Shown here: piece after piece, positions 63,388-64,000 of the stretch
Layout: every line of letters starts with the position of its first letter
Numbering within the stretch: the stretch's first letter is position 1
Assembly: GCF_000695685.1 (NCBI RefSeq)
Contig: NZ_JFFR01000002.1
Coordinates: 620,001-684,000, forward strand
DNA: 64,000 bases
From: Vibrio fortis
Lineage (GTDB): Bacteria; Pseudomonadota; Gammaproteobacteria; Enterobacterales; Vibrionaceae
Reading direction: 5' to 3'
Notes under the pieces: generated by a model
Seen by the model: only the letters and a program-made list of their open reading frames with translations
Told to the model about the DNA's origin: nothing
Databases searched by the model: none
Program-made: the position numbers and the translations under genes

Positions 63388-64000
63388 GTGTTAAAAGAAA
63401 AGAGTTTACTAGGCAATATCGGCATTCAAGTCGTTATTGCTATGATCGTGGGTACTGTAGTGGGTGCCATGATGGGCGAGAGCGCAACTATGTTCGCTCC
63501 TCTAGGTGCGATCTTTATCAATTTAATCAAGATGCTGGTTATCCCATTGGTAGCAGTTGCACTGATCTCAGGTGCGGCAGGCTTAGGCAATAGCTCATCT
63601 GCGGGTAAAGTAGGTATCACTACTCTAGGTTACTTTGCACTGACTTCTGCACTGGCTGTTGCCCTTGCATTGATCATGGGTGAAGTATTCGAACCAGGAC
63701 GCGGTATCGACGTTTCTGGTGTTGAAGGTATGTTCTCATCTGAGTATGCATCGAAAGGCGAACTTCCAACTTTCTGGGCTACCATCACAGGTATGATCCC
63801 AACCAACGTTTTCCAGTCTTTAAACGAAGCAAACATCCTTCAGATTCTAGTATTCTGCCTGTTCTTTGGTATCGCAATCTCTAAGCAAGCGAAAGAGAAG
63901 CGTGATCCAATCATCAACGGTGTAAACGCTATCGTTGACGCAATGGTTTGGATGATCAACAAAGTAATGATCATCGCTCCTCTTGGCGTATTTGGTCTAA
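63388..64000 (+). CDS. Dicarboxylate/amino acid:cation symporter (DAACS family), 5' part
   Basis: Open to the window edge: 204 residues visible of about 420 expected. Start GTG at 63388 with AGAGG eight bases before. The protein begins MLKEKSLLGNIGIQVVIA, has several membrane segments, and shows the family motif FINLIKMLVIPLVAVALISG. These proteins import glutamate, aspartate or C4-dicarboxylates with Na+ or H+. The substrate-binding C-terminal half is off the window. Confidence 0.9.
   Translation, partial: MLKEKSLLGNIGIQVVIAMIVGTVVGAMMGESATMFAPLGAIFINLIKMLVIPLVAVALISGAAGLGNSSSAGKVGITTLGYFALTSALAVALALIMGEVFEPGRGIDVSGVEGMFSSEYASKGELPTFWATITGMIPTNVFQSLNEANILQILVFCLFFGIAISKQAKEKRDPIINGVNAIVDAMVWMINKVMIIAPLGVFGL

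Overview
This window is chromosomal DNA of a gammaproteobacterium, almost certainly a Vibrio. The evidence is a complete norspermidine pathway (fused diaminobutyrate aminotransferase/decarboxylase, carboxynorspermidine dehydrogenase, nspC), a fused trpCF gene, an IrpA-type imelysin locus beside ribA, and E. coli-like neighbourhoods (gyrA|ubiG-nrdAB-yfaE; uvrY-uvrC-pgsA-tRNA genes; ldtD-mepK-gloC; rnm-yciO-rluB beside trp). Base composition looks moderate and even. I see no rRNA, CRISPR array, prophage or insertion sequence. Species cannot be fixed from the sequence alone.

Layout. 1-3.1 kb: a TRAP solute-binding protein gene whose partner genes lie off the left edge, an Ala/Lys-rich winged-helix-like protein and a DUF2982 membrane protein. 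3.1-6.2 kb: murein and detoxification genes gloC-like, mepK and ldtD. 6.3-11.5 kb: an iron-acquisition-type operon (imelysin IrpA, di-heme oxidoreductase, imelysin-like lipoprotein, DUF1513 protein) behind a Fur-box-like site. 11.6-12.6 kb: ribA and a 58-residue small protein. 12.7-21.1 kb: the nitrite-ammonification (Nrf) locus, with nrfBCDE, a dsbE-like gene and nrfF on the minus strand, divergent nrfA plus a periplasmic rhodanese, and a distal nrfG-like TPR gene. The shared 480-bp regulatory region carries NarP/NarL-, CRP/FNR- and Fur-like sites.

21.2-29.2 kb: gyrA, ubiG, then nrdA-nrdB-yfaE with NrdR-type boxes and a DnaA box upstream. 29.3-34.7 kb: a CinA-like protein, a DUF3943 protein, a GcvR-like ACT protein and a two-gene Calx-beta/Lcl-domain surface pair. 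34.8-40.8 kb: the norspermidine operon, with a long structured leader and a 17-bp perfect inverted repeat between two genes. 40.8-41.7 kb: two copies of a palindromic intergenic repeat, then four tRNA genes (Cys, Gly, Leu, Gly) and a decayed tRNA-like remnant. 41.9-47.9 kb: pgsA, uvrC, uvrY/varA and polB. 47.9-50.3 kb: a nucleotidyltransferase-fold protein, efpL, a DUF440 protein and a SPOUT methyltransferase. 50.5-53.3 kb: rluB, yciO, rnm. 53.3-60.6 kb: the complete trp operon with TrpR operator, leader peptide and attenuator. 60.6-64 kb: slipin/nfeD pair and a dicarboxylate/amino acid:cation symporter cut by the right edge.

Most of the window is conserved core genome. The best places for new biology are the leader RNA ahead of the norspermidine operon, the imelysin/di-heme/DUF1513 iron module, the Lcl-domain lipoprotein pair, the 58-residue gene, and several strong unexplained inverted repeats. 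I saw no clearly novel multi-gene defence or mobile system.
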